NCBI RefSeq assembly: GCF_035222375.1
Contig: NW_026946363.1
Location: 6,634,001 to 6,698,000, forward strand
Reading direction: 5' to 3'
From: Podospora pseudocomata
Taxonomy: Eukaryota; Ascomycota; Sordariomycetes; Sordariales; Podosporaceae
DNA length: 64,000 bases
The position numbers and the translations under genes are program-made. The notes under the pieces were generated by a model. That model was not told the DNA's origin and searched no databases. It saw nothing but the letters and a program-made list of their open reading frames with translations. Below, in pieces: positions 62,565 through 64,000 of this stretch (the first letter of the stretch is position 1; each line of letters starts with the position of its first letter).

Positions 62565-63995
62565 TTAAACCGCCCTGATGACGCCATCCCCTATCCTCTC
62601 ATCCGTCTCTTGCCGCCGCGGCGAAGCAGGCGTCGGCTGCACTGAAGTCATCGTCGGCCCAATGACCACAGACCCAGAACCCAGCACAGGCCCAAGCACC
62701 GCATTCGGATTGCCCAAGACCGGGCCGCGGTGGGCAGAAGTGTTCCCACTCTCCATCGAATGAGCATCGCCAATGCTCGACGAAGGAGGCCCAGGATAAG
62801 CAGGCAAAAGCATATCACCGTCCAAGTCACCCGCCCCCCCTCTCGCCCTACCCCCTCCTCCTCCACCACCACCACCAGTTTGTCTCATCTCCATACCCTC
62901 TTGCACATTAACCGGCACCCGACTCCCCAGCAAGTGCTCAGGATACTTCTGTCTGAACCCCCACTCGAGCCACAACTTCAATCTCATCCCCAAAGGCATC
63001 CCCTTCCACAGAAGCCTCAACCGTTCCTGATCTTCGGGACTTCGCTTGTGTTCGTATGTCACGAAGAAGATCATGAACAGATAGATGAGAAAACACCAGG
63101 CCACTGTCCCGCAGCGGAAGCAGCCTTTTCCTTGCATCAAGCGAGTGAACCAGAAGTAGTTTTCGACAAAGCCGATGAGGAAGATGATAGGGAGGGCTAT
63201 GGCGAGGATGAGGATCCAGGGCTTGATCTTGCTGCATTGTCCGGCGTAGGTGTAAGGACAATTGGCTGCTCTGATCCGGGGATCCTCTTCGCCTGGGAGG
63301 AAGCAGTGCCTCATGTAGTTGTAGTAGATGTCATCATAGTATGTGGAGCCCTGCGATTCTGGCCTGCGTATAGGGGGGAGGTCGGTTGCTTTGACGTGGA
63401 AAGTCGTGTAGGTCATGTGCGACGTCGTCGTATACCGTATCCCTTCATAGTTGGGGCTGACGTAACTATACATTTCATCTACCCGTGTCATGACATGTGT
63501 TTCGACGCTGGCTTTGGAGCTCATGATCGGGGTCAGCACTGACGGAACGTATGCCCAATACTCGAGGTTGGTTTCTGTGGTGTATTCAAAGGGGGTCGGG
63601 CAGCTCGTTGGCGCGGTCAAGGTCACGTCGACAAGCCACGTATGGGTCGAAAGTCCGTAGCCATCGTAGGTTGCCAGATCGGATTTGGGATATGCGTCGG
63701 TGGGATAATGGTATTGGACTACGTCCAGATCCCAGGACGAATAATAGCTTGTTGTGGTTGAGGTTGGTGTTATGTCGGGTAGTAGGCTTGTATGTGTCAC
63801 CAGCAAAGGATTCCGGGTCTCTGTTGTTGTGCATGAGGCAATCGTTTGAGTGAAACCACCAGGCCTGTCGCAGCCATAAGGGCTGGCATATTGGCGTTCG
63901 ACGTATATCTCCGTTGCAGTCCAGAAACTCGCCGCTGTTATCTGGGATAGACTGGCTATAGCCACAAGCCGCGCGAACGACCGCATTCGTGCCAT
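62565..63995 (-). CDS. two-pass membrane protein with Thr-rich ectodomain, 476 aa
   Basis: A single frame of 476 residues. A hydrophobic start (RSFARLVAIASLSQITAASF) is a signal peptide or first helix. Residues about 25-255 form a Ser/Thr/Tyr-rich ectodomain with eight or so Cys (for example YGCDRPGGFTQTIASCTTTE, TAPTSCPTPFEYTTETNLEY, HCFLPGEEDPRIRAANCPYT). Two membrane helices follow near 263-285 (ILILAIALPIIFLIGFVENY) and 298-315 (VAWCFLIYLFMIFFVTYEHK), then a basic juxtamembrane part (KGMPLGMRLKLWLEWGFRQK). The tail is disordered with a poly-Gly run of nine and PSSSIGDAHSMESG. This matches a Sordariomycete cell-surface family of unknown role. Complete and undamaged; its N-terminal ATG is at the window edge region 63995. 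Confidence 0.8.
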   Translation of the reverse strand: MARMRSFARLVAIASLSQITAASFWTATEIYVERQYASPYGCDRPGGFTQTIASCTTTETRNPLLVTHTSLLPDITPTSTTTSYYSSWDLDVVQYHYPTDAYPKSDLATYDGYGLSTHTWLVDVTLTAPTSCPTPFEYTTETNLEYWAYVPSVLTPIMSSKASVETHVMTRVDEMYSYVSPNYEGIRYTTTSHMTYTTFHVKATDLPPIRRPESQGSTYYDDIYYNYMRHCFLPGEEDPRIRAANCPYTYAGQCSKIKPWILILAIALPIIFLIGFVENYFWFTRLMQGKGCFRCGTVAWCFLIYLFMIFFVTYEHKRSPEDQERLRLLWKGMPLGMRLKLWLEWGFRQKYPEHLLGSRVPVNVQEGMEMRQTGGGGGGGGGRARGGAGDLDGDMLLPAYPGPPSSSIGDAHSMESGNTSAHRGPVLGNPNAVLGPVLGSGSVVIGPTMTSVQPTPASPRRQETDERIGDGVIRAV

Positions 63996-64000
63996 GGTGA

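Noticed and set aside
62730-63542. 270-residue plus-strand ORF
   Set aside because: Antisense to the two-pass membrane protein; its Pro/His-rich sequence is the mirror of the poly-Gly tail and the ectodomain.

Overview
The window comes from a filamentous ascomycete, most likely a Sordariomycete and plausibly Sordariales. This rests on short GT-AG introns of about 50-105 bp, GC-rich genes separated by AT-richer or repeat-rich spacers, typically fungal families (HET, PNP-NACHT-ankyrin, AsaB-like, PLAC8, DUF3176-like, modin-like) and changes that look like repeat-induced point mutation (RIP). No species is claimed. All names come from reading motifs; no database was searched.

Layout. 0.3-1.8 kb: a HET pseudogene decayed in a RIP-like way. 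2.3-5.4 kb: a proline-rich ORF and a 725-aa modin-like membrane protein. 6.45-6.96 kb: a solo LTR (here LTR-A). 7.6-10.1 kb: a small protein of three internal repeats, then an AsaB-like oxidoreductase with four exons. 11.4-13.6 kb: an F-box protein. 13.6-16.7 kb: a 992-aa protein with a Helo-like N-terminus and 13 ankyrin repeats but no NACHT. 17.5-18.1 kb: a deaminase missing its first exon, next to a Gypsy integrase remnant.

18.6-27.8 kb: two nearly identical inverted arms of about 1.25 kb (18582-19840 and 26562-27791) enclose 6.7 kb that holds an intact HET gene and a broken zinc-knuckle gene. The right arm ends inside the ankyrin array of a PNP-NACHT-ankyrin NLR gene (27.8-31.6 kb), which is cut off there. 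32-35 kb: a Tc1/mariner remnant, LTR pieces and a truncated HET gene. 35.9-39.5 kb: a metallo-beta-lactamase-fold protein and an MFS transporter. 39.8-44.2 kb: three paralogues (one intact, two broken) of a DUF7587-like family whose conserved blocks recall an ADP-ribosyltransferase fold. 44.5-45.6 kb: a pogo/Fot transposase remnant carrying two younger insertions, each with a clean 5-bp target duplication. 45.9-51.9 kb: a conserved acidic protein, an ankyrin pseudogene, an intact ankyrin gene with a minisatellite-filled intron, and a PLAC8 protein. 53-59 kb: a DUF3176-like fragment, a short-chain dehydrogenase with a shifted frame, and a tandem family of small uncharacterised proteins (three genes and a fragment). 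59-64 kb: a small possible nuclease-like ORF, a decayed repeat field, a two-exon cytosolic protein and a two-pass membrane protein with a large ectodomain.

Together the window looks like an accessory, fast-evolving region rich in allorecognition and innate-immunity genes (three HET loci, one NLR, two other ankyrin proteins with NLR-like N-termini), broken up by transposons and subject to RIP. The best candidates for undescribed biology are the ART-like paralogue trio, the inverted-arm block carrying a HET gene, the small-protein family at 53-59 kb and the triple-repeat protein at 7.6 kb.
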